DNA from: Qipengyuania vulgaris
GTDB lineage: Bacteria > Pseudomonadota > Alphaproteobacteria > Sphingomonadales > Sphingomonadaceae
Length of the DNA: 64,000 nucleotides
Direction: 5' to 3'
Assembly: GCA_000756795.1 (NCBI GenBank)
Contig: CCSI01000001.1
Coordinates: 186,001-250,000, forward strand
Below the pieces are notes generated by a model. The model saw only the letters and a list, made by a program, of their open reading frames with translations, was not told the origin of the DNA and ran no database searches. The translations under genes and the position numbers were made by a program. Of the stretch, positions 34,885 to 44,318 are shown in pieces (positions within the stretch are counted from its first letter, which is position 1; every line of letters starts with the position of its first letter).

Positions 34885-35007
34885 GCTGCGGCGATCTGGG
34901 CCAAATGCTCAACCCTGCCTTTTCAGTATCCGCGGCATCCTGACCGAAGCCTAGCTGGTTTTGTGCTGCGTCCTCGTCCCTCCAATACACAAAAGGAGCG
35001 CAAGCTA

Positions 35008-36375
35008 ATGCGCCACAACTTCGACCCGACCACCCTTCGCGAGTATGATATCCGCGGCATCGTCGGCGAAACGCTCGCCGAAGAGGACGCCTACGCCATT
35101 GGACGTTCGTTCGGCACGATTGTCCGGCGAGCTGGGGGAGGCGCCGTAGCTGTCGGCTACGACGGTAGAGAAAGTTCCCCGCTGCTCGAGCAGGCGCTGA
35201 ACCGGGGCCTAATCGAGTGCGGGGTAGATGTTGTCCGGGTAGGGCTCGGCCCCACCCCTATGTTGTATTTCGCCGAAGCAGAGCTGGCGGTCGATGGCGG
35301 CATTCAGATTACAGGAAGCCACAATCCCGCGGATTACAACGGGTTCAAGATGGTATTGCGGCACGGGCCGTTCTTTGGTGAGGCGATCCAGCAGCTGGGG
35401 GCAATGGCAACAGAAGGCGAATGGGAAACGGGCGCGGGCTCGGTTCGCGATGAGAACATATTCGAGCGCTATGTTCAGCGTCTGGTCGCAAACTTCAGCG
35501 GCAGCGGCCTTCGCATCGGCTGGGACGCCGGCAATGGTGCGGCGGGCCCTGCGATCGAGCGGCTCACCACGCTGCTTCCGGGCGAGCATCACCTGCTCTT
35601 CACCGATGTAGACAGCGCCTTTCCAAACCATCACCCGGATCCGACCGAAGAGAAAAACCTCGAACACCTCAAGCGGCTTGTTCAGGAGAAGGATCTCGAC
35701 CTTGGATTGGCTTTCGACGGCGATGGCGATCGTATAGGCGCTGTTGATGGTAAGGGCCGGGTGGTCTGGGGTGATCAGCTTCTCTCGATCTTGGCCGAGC
35801 CGGTGCTGGAGAAGCAGCCGGGCGCGACGATCATCGCCGATGTGAAATCCAGTCAGGCGCTCTACGACCGTATTGGCGAACTTGGAGGTGAGCCATGCAT
35901 GTGGAAGACGGGCCACTCACTCATCAAGAAGAAGATAGCTGAGACTGGCGCGCCGCTCGCAGGCGAGATGAGCGGGCACATCTTCTTCGCCGATGACTAC
36001 TATGGGTTCGATGACGCGCTCTATGCCGCGGTACGACTGATCGAGGCACTTTCCCTCAAGGGATGTTCGCTAGCCGAACTGCGCGACGAAATGCCTGACA
36101 TGGTCAATACGCCCGAGCTGAGGTTTCCTGTGGATGAATCCCGAAAATTCGCAGTTATCGAGGAGGTCTTGGGGAGACTTGAACGTGCGGGTGCCGAGAT
36201 CACGCGCATCGATGGCGCGCGGGTCAATACGGGAGAGGGTTGGTGGCTCCTTCGAGCGTCGAACACCCAAGATGTCCTAGTCGCCCGCGCGGAAGCAACA
36301 GACGAGTGCTCGCTCCAGCGCCTGATGCGGACGATCGATGAGCAATTGGAGGCGTCTGGCGTCAGCCGGGTCTAA
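35008..36375 (+). CDS. manB: Phosphomannomutase / phosphoglucomutase
   Basis: 455 residues. Active-site phosphoserine loop [16 protein letters not shown], metal loop [14 protein letters not shown], sugar-binding [20 protein letters not shown]. It interconverts mannose-6-phosphate and mannose-1-phosphate (AlgC-like type). AAAAGGAG precedes ATG 35008, so this start is better than the upstream one at 34963. It supplies ManC. Confidence 0.93.
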   Translation: MRHNFDPTTLREYDIRGIVGETLAEEDAYAIGRSFGTIVRRAGGGAVAVGYDGRESSPLLEQALNRGLIECGVDVVRVGLGPTPMLYFAEAELAVDGGIQITGSHNPADYNGFKMVLRHGPFFGEAIQQLGAMATEGEWETGAGSVRDENIFERYVQRLVANFSGSGLRIGWDAGNGAAGPAIERLTTLLPGEHHLLFTDVDSAFPNHHPDPTEEKNLEHLKRLVQEKDLDLGLAFDGDGDRIGAVDGKGRVVWGDQLLSILAEPVLEKQPGATIIADVKSSQALYDRIGELGGEPCMWKTGHSLIKKKIAETGAPLAGEMSGHIFFADDYYGFDDALYAAVRLIEALSLKGCSLAELRDEMPDMVNTPELRFPVDESRKFAVIEEVLGRLERAGAEITRIDGARVNTGEGWWLLRASNTQDVLVARAEATDECSLQRLMRTIDEQLEASGVSRV

Positions 36376-36508
36376 AATTCGCTCAAGCTCTCCACATGCC
36401 TGGCGATTAGGAATTCAAGGCATTCTCATAGTTCTGCTGGCTCGAACGGGGCGATGAAGATCGCTCTCAGCTTCAAGTGCGCGCTAACCAGAAATCGACG
36501 GAGCCAAT

Positions 36509-37543
36509 ATGTCTCTTCTCTACCCAGTAATCCTTTGCGGCGGCGGTGGTACCCGCCTTTGGCCGAAGAGCCGGCCGCATAACCCCAAGCCTTTTCAAAA
36601 GCTCACAGGTGAGCGCAGTCTTTTCGAACAAACGCTTTCGCGAGTACGCGGCGGCGAGTTCGCGACGCCGGTCATTATCGCTGGCAAGGCGCATGCCGAT
36701 CTCATCATGCAACAGGCGGGGAGAGAAGGCATCGGCCAAGTGATTGTTGAGCCCGCCGCCAAAAATACAGCCCCGGCGATCGCCTTGGCCGCGGCACGCC
36801 TTGATCCTCAGTCGATCATGCTCGTCTGTCCGAGCGATCATCACATTGCAGATGTAGAAGCATTCCGCATTGCGATTGGTAATGCCGTTTCGCTTGCCGA
36901 GGCCGGTTGGCTCGTCACGATGGGGATCAATCCGACAGCCCCGGAAACTGGCTTTGGCTACATCGAGCGTGGAGATGAACTTGGAAACGGCGCATACGAA
37001 GTAAAGCGCTTCGTGGAGAAGCCCGACGCATCAAGGGCCAAGTCCTTTCTGTCGCGTGGCACCTTCAACTGGAACAGCGGTATTTTCGTGTTTCGCGCAG
37101 GTGACTTTCTTCGCGAGCTAAAGACACACCGCTCGCAGATGGCTGAAGCCGTCGAAGCGAGCGTTGAGCAAGGCTCTTCCACGTCCACCTGTTTTCATCC
37201 GAATCCAGATACTTTCGCTTCGATTGCGGGGGAATCCATCGATTATGCGGTCATGGAAAATGCCAAGAAAGTGGCCGTCGTCCCGGTTTCCATGGGCTGG
37301 TCTGACATCGGCAACTGGCAGGCGCTCCAAGATGCGCAGTCCAAAGACGAGACCGGAAATGCCACCAGCGGTCCATCCGATCTGGTCGATTGCGAAAACG
37401 TGTTCACGATGAGTGATGGACCGCGGGTATCGGCAATCGGCCTGCAGGATGTGGTGATTGTCGTAGACGGAAACGAAGTTTTGGTGATTTCGGCCGCGCA
37501 TGCGCAGAAGGTTGGCCAACTAAAGGGAGCAAAGGGACGATGA
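36509..37543 (+). CDS. manC: Mannose-1-phosphate guanylyltransferase
   Basis: 344 residues. Nucleotidyltransferase signature VILCGGGGTRLWPKSRPHNP and pyrophosphorylase Lys in KRFVEKPD. It makes GDP-mannose from mannose-1-phosphate and GTP. It lacks the C-terminal isomerase domain of the long bifunctional form (about 470 residues). The isomerase is supplied by the next gene, whose ATG overlaps this stop by 4 bases, in effect a split bifunctional enzyme. Confidence 0.93.
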   Translation: MSLLYPVILCGGGGTRLWPKSRPHNPKPFQKLTGERSLFEQTLSRVRGGEFATPVIIAGKAHADLIMQQAGREGIGQVIVEPAAKNTAPAIALAAARLDPQSIMLVCPSDHHIADVEAFRIAIGNAVSLAEAGWLVTMGINPTAPETGFGYIERGDELGNGAYEVKRFVEKPDASRAKSFLSRGTFNWNSGIFVFRAGDFLRELKTHRSQMAEAVEASVEQGSSTSTCFHPNPDTFASIAGESIDYAVMENAKKVAVVPVSMGWSDIGNWQALQDAQSKDETGNATSGPSDLVDCENVFTMSDGPRVSAIGLQDVVIVVDGNEVLVISAAHAQKVGQLKGAKGR

Positions 37544-38385
37544 CCCATCAGCTTCCAAGAAAGAAGGTGGCCAAGGTTTGGGGGCGAAGGGATGTTGCCG
37601 AGGCCTTCGGTGGCGAGACTGATGAAGTGATCGGAGAGGTTTGGTTCGAGCCTGACGAAACGACCCGAGGCCTACTCGTTAAATATCTCTTCACTTCCGA
37701 AAAACTCTCCGTCCAGGTTCACCCGTCCGACCGCCAGGCTCGTAGATTGGGCCTCGGGGAGTACGGCAAGGAAGAGTGCTGGATCGTAATGGATGCCGAG
37801 CCAGGAGCCGTCGTTGGTCTCGGCCTCGATCAGGAGTACGATGAGGGGACGGTCCGCCGGGCGGCAGAGGATGGTTCGATCGAGGATATGTTGGTCTGGC
37901 ATGAAGCCCGGCGAGGAGATTTCTTTCACGTCCCGCCTGGTACAATCCACGCGATCGGGGCGGGCCTGACTATCCTCGAGGTGCAGCAGAACACGGATAT
38001 TACTTTCCGCCTCTTCGATTACGGACGGCCTCGCGAGTTGCATCTAGACCAAGCGTTGGAATGCGCCCTTCTCAAACCTTATTCGGCGGCTAGGCGGCGC
38101 AGCGTGGGGGAGGGGTGTGATGAGATCCTGGTCGACAGCCCCGTCTTCTCGGTAAGACTTCTCTGCCATCAGCATGTGTTCGCCGTGGCCGAGCCAACTC
38201 TGCTTGTCCCGCTGACCGGGGAGGTGCGCGTGAACTCGGATGTCTTCGAGCCAGGTGTCTGCGTGGCCATGGAAACGGGCGACGTTGTTCGCTCGACTGC
38301 AGATACAAAGTTCGTCATCATCCACGACAACAGGAAGACCGGTTCCGTTGCTGGCGAGCTGGAAGCCGCTAGCTCGTTGGCATAG
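37540..38385 (+). CDS. manA: Class I mannose-6-phosphate isomerase
   Basis: 281 residues. Zinc-site motifs SVQVHPSDRQARRLG, EECWIVMDAEPGA and VPPGTIHAIGAGLTILEVQQ, then the substrate Arg loop NTDITFRLFDYGR. It converts fructose-6-phosphate to mannose-6-phosphate. Coupled to manC by ATGA. Its last 17 bases overlap the convergent recombinase gene, so the island on the right abuts the exact end of the EPS operon. Confidence 0.92.
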   Translation: MTHQLPRKKVAKVWGRRDVAEAFGGETDEVIGEVWFEPDETTRGLLVKYLFTSEKLSVQVHPSDRQARRLGLGEYGKEECWIVMDAEPGAVVGLGLDQEYDEGTVRRAAEDGSIEDMLVWHEARRGDFFHVPPGTIHAIGAGLTILEVQQNTDITFRLFDYGRPRELHLDQALECALLKPYSAARRRSVGEGCDEILVDSPVFSVRLLCHQHVFAVAEPTLLVPLTGEVRVNSDVFEPGVCVAMETGDVVRSTADTKFVIIHDNRKTGSVAGELEAASSLA

Positions 38386-39292
38386 CCGACAGGAACTTCC
38401 ACCTGCGCTGATGAAGTTTGGCCAACGATGCGTTCTCAACATAGCGCGCGAGAACGTTCTGGCTCTTCCAGCCACCAGTCAACATGATCCCGAGCGTCTC
38501 GATCCCGGCGACAAACATGTCCTGGGCAGCGCCAACGCGCATCGAGTGACCGGACAGTGAGCTGACCGCCGGCGCATTTAGCTCGGCCCGCTCTGCAGCG
38601 CGCTTGACGATCCGCCGCACCGAAGCGGTCACCAGCGGCCGCTGCGCCAATTTGCGGGTGTGCAATCCTTGGAAAAGCGGACCCTTTGAAATTTTTGACG
38701 CGGCAAGCCATTCTCCCAAGTGTCTGACGGTCACCTCCGACAGAAAAGCGGTACGCCCTTCGCCGAACTGGTCATTCTTCGATCGCGGCACCAGAAGCCT
38801 GGAGCCGCAGGGGCTCACATGCTCCACTCTCAGCAGTACAAGCTCGCTGCTGCGGCACAGCGTATCGTAGCCGACCGACAGAAGTGCTGCGTCCCGCTTG
38901 CCCGTCAGGGTGTCCGGACACGCTTCGAGCATTCGGTCCAGCAGTTCCTTGGTTAGCCCGAGAACCTGCTGCTGCCTGGTCGATTTCTTGCGCTTGGCGC
39001 GGCGCACCGCGAGCCGGACCTCGCTGTGGCTGGTGGGGCGGGGTAGGTCGGCGATCATGTGCGCGAAGCGGATCGCGTCGAGGCGATGCTTTACCGTTGC
39101 CATCGCCTTGGTCTCAGCTTCCTCGTCGATGAACCGTGCAATCGTCTCAGGCTCAGCTGGGAGCCACTCCTCACCGCGCTCCTCGCACCATTTCTGAAAA
39201 TGCTGCAAATCATTGCGGTAGCCACGCAAGGTGTTTTGCGAGTAGGCTCCCTCGCAACGGATGAGTATCTCGGAAATCTTGTCAGTCTGCAT
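38369..39292 (-). CDS. Tyrosine recombinase (phage-integrase family, 307 aa)
   Basis: Starts MQTDKISEILIRCEGAYSQN. SAM-like core-binding domain at 1-100, catalytic domain after. Catalytic residues: Arg in LCRSSELVLLRVEH, Lys-type loop PRSKNDQ, HxxR in LSGHSMRVGAAQDM, Trp in place of His in GGWKSQNVLA, and Tyr in ARYVENAS. An in-frame TTG at 39328 is a possible longer start. It shares a short gap with a divergent XRE regulator. No XerC/D hallmark, so probably the integrase of a small island. Confidence 0.88.
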   Translation of the reverse strand: MQTDKISEILIRCEGAYSQNTLRGYRNDLQHFQKWCEERGEEWLPAEPETIARFIDEEAETKAMATVKHRLDAIRFAHMIADLPRPTSHSEVRLAVRRAKRKKSTRQQQVLGLTKELLDRMLEACPDTLTGKRDAALLSVGYDTLCRSSELVLLRVEHVSPCGSRLLVPRSKNDQFGEGRTAFLSEVTVRHLGEWLAASKISKGPLFQGLHTRKLAQRPLVTASVRRIVKRAAERAELNAPAVSSLSGHSMRVGAAQDMFVAGIETLGIMLTGGWKSQNVLARYVENASLAKLHQRRWKFLSAMPTS

Positions 39293-39348
39293 CAAACGCC
39301 TCAGCCAGTGTTGGATATAGTGGCGCAAAATACGACGTAAGGCAACCT

Positions 39349-39585
39349 GTGATTGGATCTTTGCAAATTAGAGCGGCACGAGGATTGCTAGGACTATCTG
39401 CCGCCGAGTTGGCTGAGATGTCGGGAGTGCCTCACCGGACGATTCAGAGGTTAGAAGCTGCAGAGGGAGTGCCGCCTTCCCGCGGTGGTACCCTCGACCG
39501 AGTTAAGGCCGCTCTCGAAGAAGCTGGCATCGAGTTTCTCGGTGACCCCATTACTTCGCCAGGTGTCCGTCTCAAGGGACGCTAA
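39349..39585 (+). CDS. XRE-type regulator beside recombinase (78 aa)
   Basis: GTG start. HTH core AARGLLGLSAAELAEMSGVP, HRTIQRLEAAEG, then LDRVKAALEEAGIEFLG. Resembles the 72-residue XRE protein at 3293-3511 in size and fold. It is divergent from the recombinase with only 56 bases between their start codons, so it could repress both promoters. Confidence 0.82.
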   Translation: MIGSLQIRAARGLLGLSAAELAEMSGVPHRTIQRLEAAEGVPPSRGGTLDRVKAALEEAGIEFLGDPITSPGVRLKGR

Positions 39586-39615
39586 CAGCTCTCACATCTG
39601 AGTATTCTCTGTTTC

Positions 39616-39960
39616 ATGATTCGGCTCTCCAACATCGCGCTGGGCACAACTCTTTTGGCCGTCCTGCTACTCTCGCTCCTTCCCTCGGTGAGCATCCCGG
39701 GTAATCCCGATGACAAGCTGCTGCACGTCATCGCTTTTGCGGTGCTAGCTTTGTTGGCAGCAGGAGCTTTTCCGCGCCTACAATTGCGGCAACTCTGGAT
39801 GTGGCTTGTGGGTTTTGCGGCCGCGATCGAGTTGATCCAAATGATCATGCAGCAGGGACGCGAGGCCGACTGGATCGATTTCCTAGCCGGTATCGGCGGG
39901 ACTGCGGCTGCGCTGTTCCTGGTCTATCTACTCCGCGCGACAGCGCCCAAGCCCTCATAG
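39616..39960 (+). CDS. VanZ-like small membrane protein (114 aa)
   Basis: Three or four hydrophobic segments (ALGTTLLAVLLLSLLPSV, LLHVIAFAVLALLAAGAF, MWLVGFAAAIELIQMI). The pattern DKLLHVIAFAVL...E-x-x-Q followed by DWIDFLAGIGGTAAAL matches the VanZ-like family, whose biochemical role is unclear but envelope-related. It lies 30 bases after the XRE gene on the same strand. Confidence 0.75.
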   Translation: MIRLSNIALGTTLLAVLLLSLLPSVSIPGNPDDKLLHVIAFAVLALLAAGAFPRLQLRQLWMWLVGFAAAIELIQMIMQQGREADWIDFLAGIGGTAAALFLVYLLRATAPKPS

Positions 39961-39980
39961 AATCGCATTCTTGATCGAGC

Positions 39981-40259
39981 CTATTCGATTTCCCGCAGCG
40001 TCTTGCGGCTCGCGCGCACCAATTCACCGAGTATCCTGCGGTCTTCAAGCGCCTCGCGCGTATAGAGCCCGTGCTTGAGTGCGTTGCGGTTACCCTTGGG
40101 CGCGCCCGAGCCCTTCGCTCCGCCATGCATCCGGCAACGCGTCTTGCCTGACACCGCCGGCGCCTGGCACTTCCCACCTTCACGTGTCTTCGCACCGCAC
40201 CGCGGACTTTGTCGCATGGCGCGCGTATTACGCTGATGCGTGCCCGTCTTTTCCGTCAT
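39981..40259 (-). CDS. HGG-motif Cys/His-rich small protein (92 aa)
   Basis: Contains PRCGAKTREGGKCQAPAVSG then KTRCRMHGGAKGSGAPKGNR and NALKHGLYTREALED. This CxxKTRxGxxCxxPAxxGxxRCxMHGG pattern is a well-known small family of alphaproteobacterial and phage genomes, probably zinc-binding and nucleic-acid-associated. It overlaps the end of the gene before it by ATGA, the usual arrangement of this pair. Confidence 0.7.
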   Translation of the reverse strand: MTEKTGTHQRNTRAMRQSPRCGAKTREGGKCQAPAVSGKTRCRMHGGAKGSGAPKGNRNALKHGLYTREALEDRRILGELVRASRKTLREIE

Positions 40260-40867
40260 TTCGGGCTATTCGCCGCCCTCGTTTTAGCAGGCTTGAGTCG
40301 TTCGCGGCTGATCTCTTCGCCCGCGCGGTCATCGGTGAGGGCGGCTTGGCCCTCTGCCTTCGATGCCTGCGACTTGCTGTCCGTATGGACCTCACCGACG
40401 ATTGCCTGTCCGCCTGCCTCGACCGTGACGTGCTCGACAGTGATCTTCTGGCGTCCCTTACCGCGATGCTTGTCGAGCGCGGCTAGCTGCCGCTCGTAAA
40501 GCGTCATCAGTTTTGCGGCATGTTTGAGATTGGCGTCGCGCCCTTCTTAAGTTTGGTCAGGGATCATCGCGCGCCGCAAGCACTCCATTGCGGCCTTGTG
40601 AGTGGCTATCATCTGAGCTGCCAGCATGCCCTCGAGTTCGCTGCGCGGACCGATATTCTTGATTGCCTCGATTGCTGCCTTTGCGGCCTGGATTTGCTGC
40701 TCTTCCGACTTCCCGCTGCCAACCCAAAGCGCACCTGCGACCTGATGAAGAAGTTCCGTCTGGAATGCTTCGGAATCTGAGCCACTGAACTTCCGGGCTT
40801 CGGCGCTTTCAATATCGACCCTCGCTCGTTTCTTTCCGTTCGAGCTAGTTTTGCGGGATTTAGCCAT
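40256..40867 (-). pseudogene. Phage-like partner gene interrupted by in-frame TAA
   Basis: 106 codons from MAKSRKTSSNGKKRARVDIE to MIPDQT are followed by TAA (40549-40547). The same frame then continues EGRDANLKHAAKL and on into MTLYERQLAALDKHRGKGRQ and KITVEHVTVEAGGQAIVGEV. In relatives known to me these two parts are one protein of about 200 residues, with an aromatic or Leu residue at the stop position. So a single point mutation has split it; the second part could still restart at ATG 40507. Paired with the HGG protein downstream. Confidence 0.7.
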
Positions 40868-41809
40868 TTCCTTCCTTCCCATGCACAGACCATATTGTTG
40901 GTTGCGCAAGAAAAAAGAGGGACGGCGACCTTTCCGGGGATAATTCGATGCTGCAGGGACAGAAGGTCTCTAGTCGGGCCGCTTCGCCAGCATCTGGGGT
41001 AGGGCGACCACCCGCGGCGCCTGCATCTCACTAGGTCGTGCACCCGGTTCACATCTGGATTTGGGGGCATCGCCTTGAGGCGCACGCGTTTGCCTTCGCG
41101 CAGGGACGCTATTGTCAGCGACGAGCGCTGCCCTGGGGAAGAAGATCCAGAAGGTCCCACAAGAGAAACCCCACCCAGAGGACCGCAGCGAGAGGCGCGA
41201 TCCATAGCAGGTCGATGTCGCGTACGGCCCCTTTTTGCAACGGGCGGGCGAAAGTTGACTTCTTCTTCTCGCCAGCCTGTCCCTTCACGATGCCGGTCTC
41301 GAGGATCGCAAGTGTTCTTGGGGTTCTGTTCACGGCTTCCTGTCTTCCACCTCGGCTCCCGCATTCTTTACGCGCGAAGCCTTCGATAAACGCCTTCTGA
41401 GAGAGAGGACTCAGACAGATTGGGTGGTTTTTAGGACGAGATGCGGACACGCGGCAAGCGAAGCTTTCCGATCCTTCCCACCCTTGCCAGCGCAGCTCCG
41501 TGGGCTATCGCTGACTTCTTACTGTGCGAGGGGTTGAACTGCAGTTCTCGCCGTCAACCCACCCCCTCGCGGGCAGGGCCTTGCGCGATAACACCTGCTG
41601 GCAGGCAGGATTGCATGCGCGATTTCGCATCTGGCGGATCAATCAGGCACGAGCGATGGCACTCACTGGTGCGCGCGTATGTGGGAATCCCAGGCGGGCC
41701 GCATAACAGCCTGTTAAGCAAATATATGTAGCCCCTTCCTCTCGTACCGAGGTGATTATGATCTGATGCGATCAGGCACCTTTCAAATGCCTTGGGTCGT
41801 GGAGAGACT
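40868..41809. other. Mostly gene-free interval of the island
   Basis: 942 bases. The only candidate gene is the doubtful frame 41115-41450. A bulged hairpin is possible at 41526-41570 (GCGAGGGGTTGA against TCAACCCACCCCCTCGC). The right end holds the promoter and GGAGAG ribosome-binding site of the gene at 41810. Frames on both strands lack motifs. Confidence 0.35.
41115..41450 (-). CDS. Doubtful small membrane protein
   Basis: 111 codons. Only the C-terminal third looks like protein: a basic stretch (AGEKKKSTFARPLQKGAVRD) and then one strong TM helix (LLWIAPLAAVLWVGFLLWDL). The start is unclear and the N-terminal part reads like non-coding sequence. It may be a shorter gene starting inside the frame. 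Confidence 0.25.
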   Translation of the reverse strand: MSASRPKNHPICLSPLSQKAFIEGFARKECGSRGGRQEAVNRTPRTLAILETGIVKGQAGEKKKSTFARPLQKGAVRDIDLLWIAPLAAVLWVGFLLWDLLDLLPQGSARR

Positions 41810-42034
41810 ATGGAAAAGCTCGCCGTAGGCGATAGTCCGCAAACTATCGTAAGGGCGCTTGTTTCTTTCAGCGCAAGCGAGTTTGCGGCTCCAGTTCGTG
41901 GCTTGAAGCGAGCGCGCCCTCTCTATCTAATGGCACGGCGCCCGCCGCGCACCCGCGGCGAAATCGTCGCCGCGCTGGCTTCCCACGTCATACCCGTCAA
42001 ACCTGCTCATAGCCTTTCACTCGAAAGAAACTAA
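41810..42034 (+). CDS. Small hypothetical protein upstream of c-di-GMP gene (74 aa)
   Basis: GGAGAG then ATG: MEKLAVGDSPQTIVRALVSF. Basic and Pro/Arg-rich in the middle (GLKRARPLYLMARRPPRTRG). It ends 10 bases before the GGDEF-EAL start, so they are probably co-transcribed. No family recognised. Confidence 0.45.
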   Translation: MEKLAVGDSPQTIVRALVSFSASEFAAPVRGLKRARPLYLMARRPPRTRGEIVAALASHVIPVKPAHSLSLERN

Positions 42035-42044
42035 GCCAAGTCAC

Positions 42045-44318
42045 ATGACCGATTCCGAAAAACGCGCAAAAGAAGAAGCCACGCGCCTCGCGTCACTGCG
42101 TTCGTTGCATATCCTCGATACGCCGCCGCAGGAATGCTTCGACCGTATTACGGAACTGTGCTGCTCGTTCTTTGGATGCACGATCGCACTTGTTTCTCTC
42201 TTGGATGATAAGCGGCAGTGGTTCTTGTCATCCAAGGGATTGGGCTTTCCCGAAACATCGCGAGACATATCTTTCTGTACTCATGCCTTGGAAAGCGGGA
42301 ATTATCTTCTCGTTTCCGACGCGCTAAACGATGATCGATTTTGTGAGAACCCTCAGGTTATCGGCAGGCCAGGTATACGATCCTATTTGGGTGAGCCGAT
42401 CGCAATGCGAAGCGGCGAGCTGATCGGAACGCTCTGCATCGCCGATGAACGGCCAGGACTTTTCGACTCAGACGACCTTCGCCTTTTGCACCTGCTAGCG
42501 AGAACCGTAGAGGACCTGATTGACGCGCACGCCCAGAGGGCAGCCGCCGCAATTCTGGCAACCAATCTCGAACGTAAGACCGACAGGCTCGAGAAAGCGA
42601 ACCGCGTGTTTTCCCAAGCGGAGAAAACCGCCAAGATTGGCTCTTGGGAGCTCGAGATTGAAAGCGGGAATGTCCTCCATTCCGAGCAGGCGCTGGCGAT
42701 CCATGGCTATAGCGGCGAGGAAGCTCTCACGCTTGATGCGGCCCTCAATAGGTACGTTCCCGAAGATAGAGCGCGAATTGATGCGGCGCTAGCGAGCGTT
42801 ATCGAGACACGCCAGCCTAACAGTGTCGAGGCCGATCTCATCGCTTTCGACGGTAAGCGCAAGCGGGTCAAAGCAGTGGGCGAGTATCTGGCATCGACTG
42901 CCGAGAGACCTGCTCGTGTTGTCGGCATTCTTCAGGATGTTACGGAGGCCTATCAAACCCAATTAGCGCTCCAACGGGCGGCAGATCACGACTCGCTTAC
43001 AGGCCTTCTCAACCGGCACGCCTTTGACCGGACACTTGCAGAAAAAGTCTCCGACAGAAATGATGGCAGAGGCGAGTTTTTCGTCCTCTTGTTCGACTTG
43101 GATGGCTTCAAGGACATCAACGATACTTTTGGTCACTTAATTGGCGATGCAGTGCTCGAGGAAGCCAGTTCACGCCTTAGAATTGCAGTCCCTCAAGACG
43201 CAGTGGTCGCTCGCTGGGGCGGTGACGAGTTCGTGGTGATTTCTCCGTTTGGGATCGACGTTGCACAAGCCCGATCAATCGGTGCGGAACTAATATCTGC
43301 GATTAAGCAGGAGGTCGAGATTTCCGGGCGAAAGATCGGCGTGACTGCGACTTGTGGACTGGCAGCATGCGGAGACGAAGTTTCGGGTCGTGAATTGATA
43401 CGACGCGCCGACCTCGCGCTTTATCGCGGTAAATCCAGAGAGCCTGGATCGGTACACATTTATGATGCCGATCTCGAGCGAGCAAACCGACTTCGCCAAG
43501 ATGCAATCGCGAAAGTTCGTAATGCGTTAAAGGAGGACCGGCTTTCCGCCGAATATCAGCCGATCGTCCAACTCGATTCCAAAAGTGTCATAGGCTTCGA
43601 AGCGCTAATGCGGCTGCACACCCGCTCTGGAAAACATCTAACAGCGACCGAAGTGCTACCAGCCTTTCTCGACCCCGTCCTTTCACGCGACATCAGCGAA
43701 AGAATGACGGAAAAGTTGTGCGGAGATTTCGCTGGGATTCGCAGGGTCCAAAGTGCCACTCAATTTGTCAGTCTCAACGCGACCGAAGCAGATCTAATCA
43801 GCAGGAACTACGCTGGTCGCCTGCTGACTGCGCTCGAATCGAGCGATATTCCCGCTCATTGCGTGACCCTTGAGATCACGGAGACCATGCTATTGGTCAA
43901 CGATGCTGCAGCAGTGCAATCAGTGCTTTCGGAATTGCGCAGATCGGGCATGCAGATTGCTTTGGATGACTTCGGAACAGGCTTTTCATCGCTTTCGCAT
44001 CTGCGCGATTTCCCAATCGACAAGGTGAAAATTGACGGGAGTTTCGTGCAAAAGATGTGCAACGATGCTCAATCGAGGCATATCGTCCAAGCGTTGATCG
44101 GAATGGCTAAGAACCTCAGCATCGAAGTTATCGCTGAAGGAATCGAAACCGAAGAACAGTGCAACTTATTGCTAAGCATGGGATGTTTTTACGGTCAGGG
44201 CTTTCTTTTCAGTCCCGCCGAAACCGCATCTCGCTTGAAGTTTTTACAACTGGGTGCACGCAGAAGTGAGCAGGCGCTCGAGCCTAAAGAAGACCCGCGC
44301 TTGAACTTGGTTCGCTGA
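42045..44318 (+). CDS. GAF-PAS-GGDEF-EAL c-di-GMP turnover protein
   Basis: 757 residues. GAF at about 10-160 (DTPPQECFDRITELCCSFFG, SFCTHALESG); PAS at about 195-310 with two-helix linkers. The GGDEF domain is intact (ARWGGDEFVVISPFG), and DHDSLTGLLNRHAF starts it. The EAL domain keeps EALMRL, LEITET, DDFGTGFSSL, KIDGSF and AEGIET. The product-inhibition RxxD site ahead of GGDEF is absent (VPQD instead). No TM segment, so cytoplasmic. It makes and/or degrades c-di-GMP in response to a GAF/PAS signal, and could tune the nearby exopolysaccharide. Confidence 0.93.
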   Translation: MTDSEKRAKEEATRLASLRSLHILDTPPQECFDRITELCCSFFGCTIALVSLLDDKRQWFLSSKGLGFPETSRDISFCTHALESGNYLLVSDALNDDRFCENPQVIGRPGIRSYLGEPIAMRSGELIGTLCIADERPGLFDSDDLRLLHLLARTVEDLIDAHAQRAAAAILATNLERKTDRLEKANRVFSQAEKTAKIGSWELEIESGNVLHSEQALAIHGYSGEEALTLDAALNRYVPEDRARIDAALASVIETRQPNSVEADLIAFDGKRKRVKAVGEYLASTAERPARVVGILQDVTEAYQTQLALQRAADHDSLTGLLNRHAFDRTLAEKVSDRNDGRGEFFVLLFDLDGFKDINDTFGHLIGDAVLEEASSRLRIAVPQDAVVARWGGDEFVVISPFGIDVAQARSIGAELISAIKQEVEISGRKIGVTATCGLAACGDEVSGRELIRRADLALYRGKSREPGSVHIYDADLERANRLRQDAIAKVRNALKEDRLSAEYQPIVQLDSKSVIGFEALMRLHTRSGKHLTATEVLPAFLDPVLSRDISERMTEKLCGDFAGIRRVQSATQFVSLNATEADLISRNYAGRLLTALESSDIPAHCVTLEITETMLLVNDAAAVQSVLSELRRSGMQIALDDFGTGFSSLSHLRDFPIDKVKIDGSFVQKMCNDAQSRHIVQALIGMAKNLSIEVIAEGIETEEQCNLLLSMGCFYGQGFLFSPAETASRLKFLQLGARRSEQALEPKEDPRLNLVR

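Noticed and set aside
40609..41364. A 251-codon minus frame overlapping the phage-like gene
   Set aside because: Overlaps the recognised conserved frame, is Arg/Pro/Ser-rich in GC-shadow style and shows no domain.
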